Assembly (NCBI RefSeq): GCF_009711475.1
Contig: NZ_SMMD01000701.1
Span: forward strand, 1 to 5,916
Length of the DNA stretch: 5,916 bases
Origin: Fulvivirga aurantia
Lineage (GTDB): Bacteria; Bacteroidota; Bacteroidia; Cytophagales; Cyclobacteriaceae
Reading direction: 5' to 3'
The stretch's first letter is position 1; every line of letters starts with the position of its first letter. Under the pieces are notes generated by a model that saw only the letters and a program-made list of their open reading frames with translations, made no database searches and was not told where the DNA came from. Below, one piece after another: positions 5,880-5,916 of the stretch. Made by a program: the position numbers and the translations under genes.

Positions 5880-5910
5880 AAAACCGTCCCTGACATACAG
5901 AAACGGTTTT
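5880..5910. terminator. Bidirectional intrinsic terminator
   Basis: An 8-bp perfect stem (AAAACCGT 5880-5887 with ACGGTTTT 5903-5910) encloses a 15-base loop that can form an extra CTG/CAG pairing (5890-5892 with 5898-5900). On the + strand the stem ends in only four T. On the - strand it is followed by an eight-T run (complement of A 5876-5883), so it looks stronger for leftward transcription. It begins 3 bases after the HsdR-N-like stop. Confidence 0.8.
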
Positions 5911-5916
5911 AATTGG

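Noticed and set aside
1..5916. Mobile elements, CRISPR arrays, tRNA or rRNA
   Set aside because: No transposase or integrase, no regularly spaced repeats, and no tRNA or rRNA sequence were seen; genes fill almost the whole window.

Overview
The window looks like chromosomal DNA from a member of the Bacteroidota, most likely a Cytophagales-type marine or soil bacterium. The evidence is indirect. Most starts lack a Shine-Dalgarno sequence and sit behind A/T-rich leaders. One exact Bacteroidota-type -7 promoter box (TAnnTTTG) is present. The gene content is also typical: ExbB, a small membrane protein and two tandem ExbD proteins, plus a solo HsdR-N-domain protein. No species call is possible from sequence reading alone.

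Left part (1-2280, + strand): an energy-transducing operon. It starts with an ExbB/TolQ/MotA-family proton-channel subunit whose 5' end lies outside the window. Next come a 108-residue three-helix membrane protein of unknown function and two different ExbD-type subunits. The genes are tightly linked (a TAATG stop/start overlap, then a 2-base gap with a good Shine-Dalgarno). The unit closes with a clear intrinsic terminator at about 2247-2280. Together these proteins should form an inner-membrane motor that uses proton-motive force, presumably to drive TonB and outer-membrane TonB-dependent transporters. No tonB gene is visible.

Middle part (2291-5394): two transporters that converge tail to tail. 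The + strand gene encodes an MFS permease of the UMF1/Atg22-like family. The - strand gene encodes an SLC13-type (DASS/CitMHS-like) permease with two central RCK_C/TrkA_C domains. Their stop codons overlap in one TTAA, leaving no intergenic terminator.

Right part (5395-5916): a 39-bp divergent intergenic region separates the SLC13 gene from a small + strand gene for a stand-alone HsdR N-terminal-like protein with an apparently intact PD-(D/E)xK/QxxxY core. It is followed by a hairpin that should work in both directions, predicting a - strand gene just beyond the right edge.

No mobile element, CRISPR array, tRNA or rRNA was seen. The region reads as ordinary core-genome DNA. The most interesting items are the ExbB/small membrane protein/dual ExbD arrangement with residue changes in the proton channel, the terminator placed only 10 bases before the MFS start, the shared-stop convergent pair, and the orphan nuclease-like protein. 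I found no convincing wholly new system.
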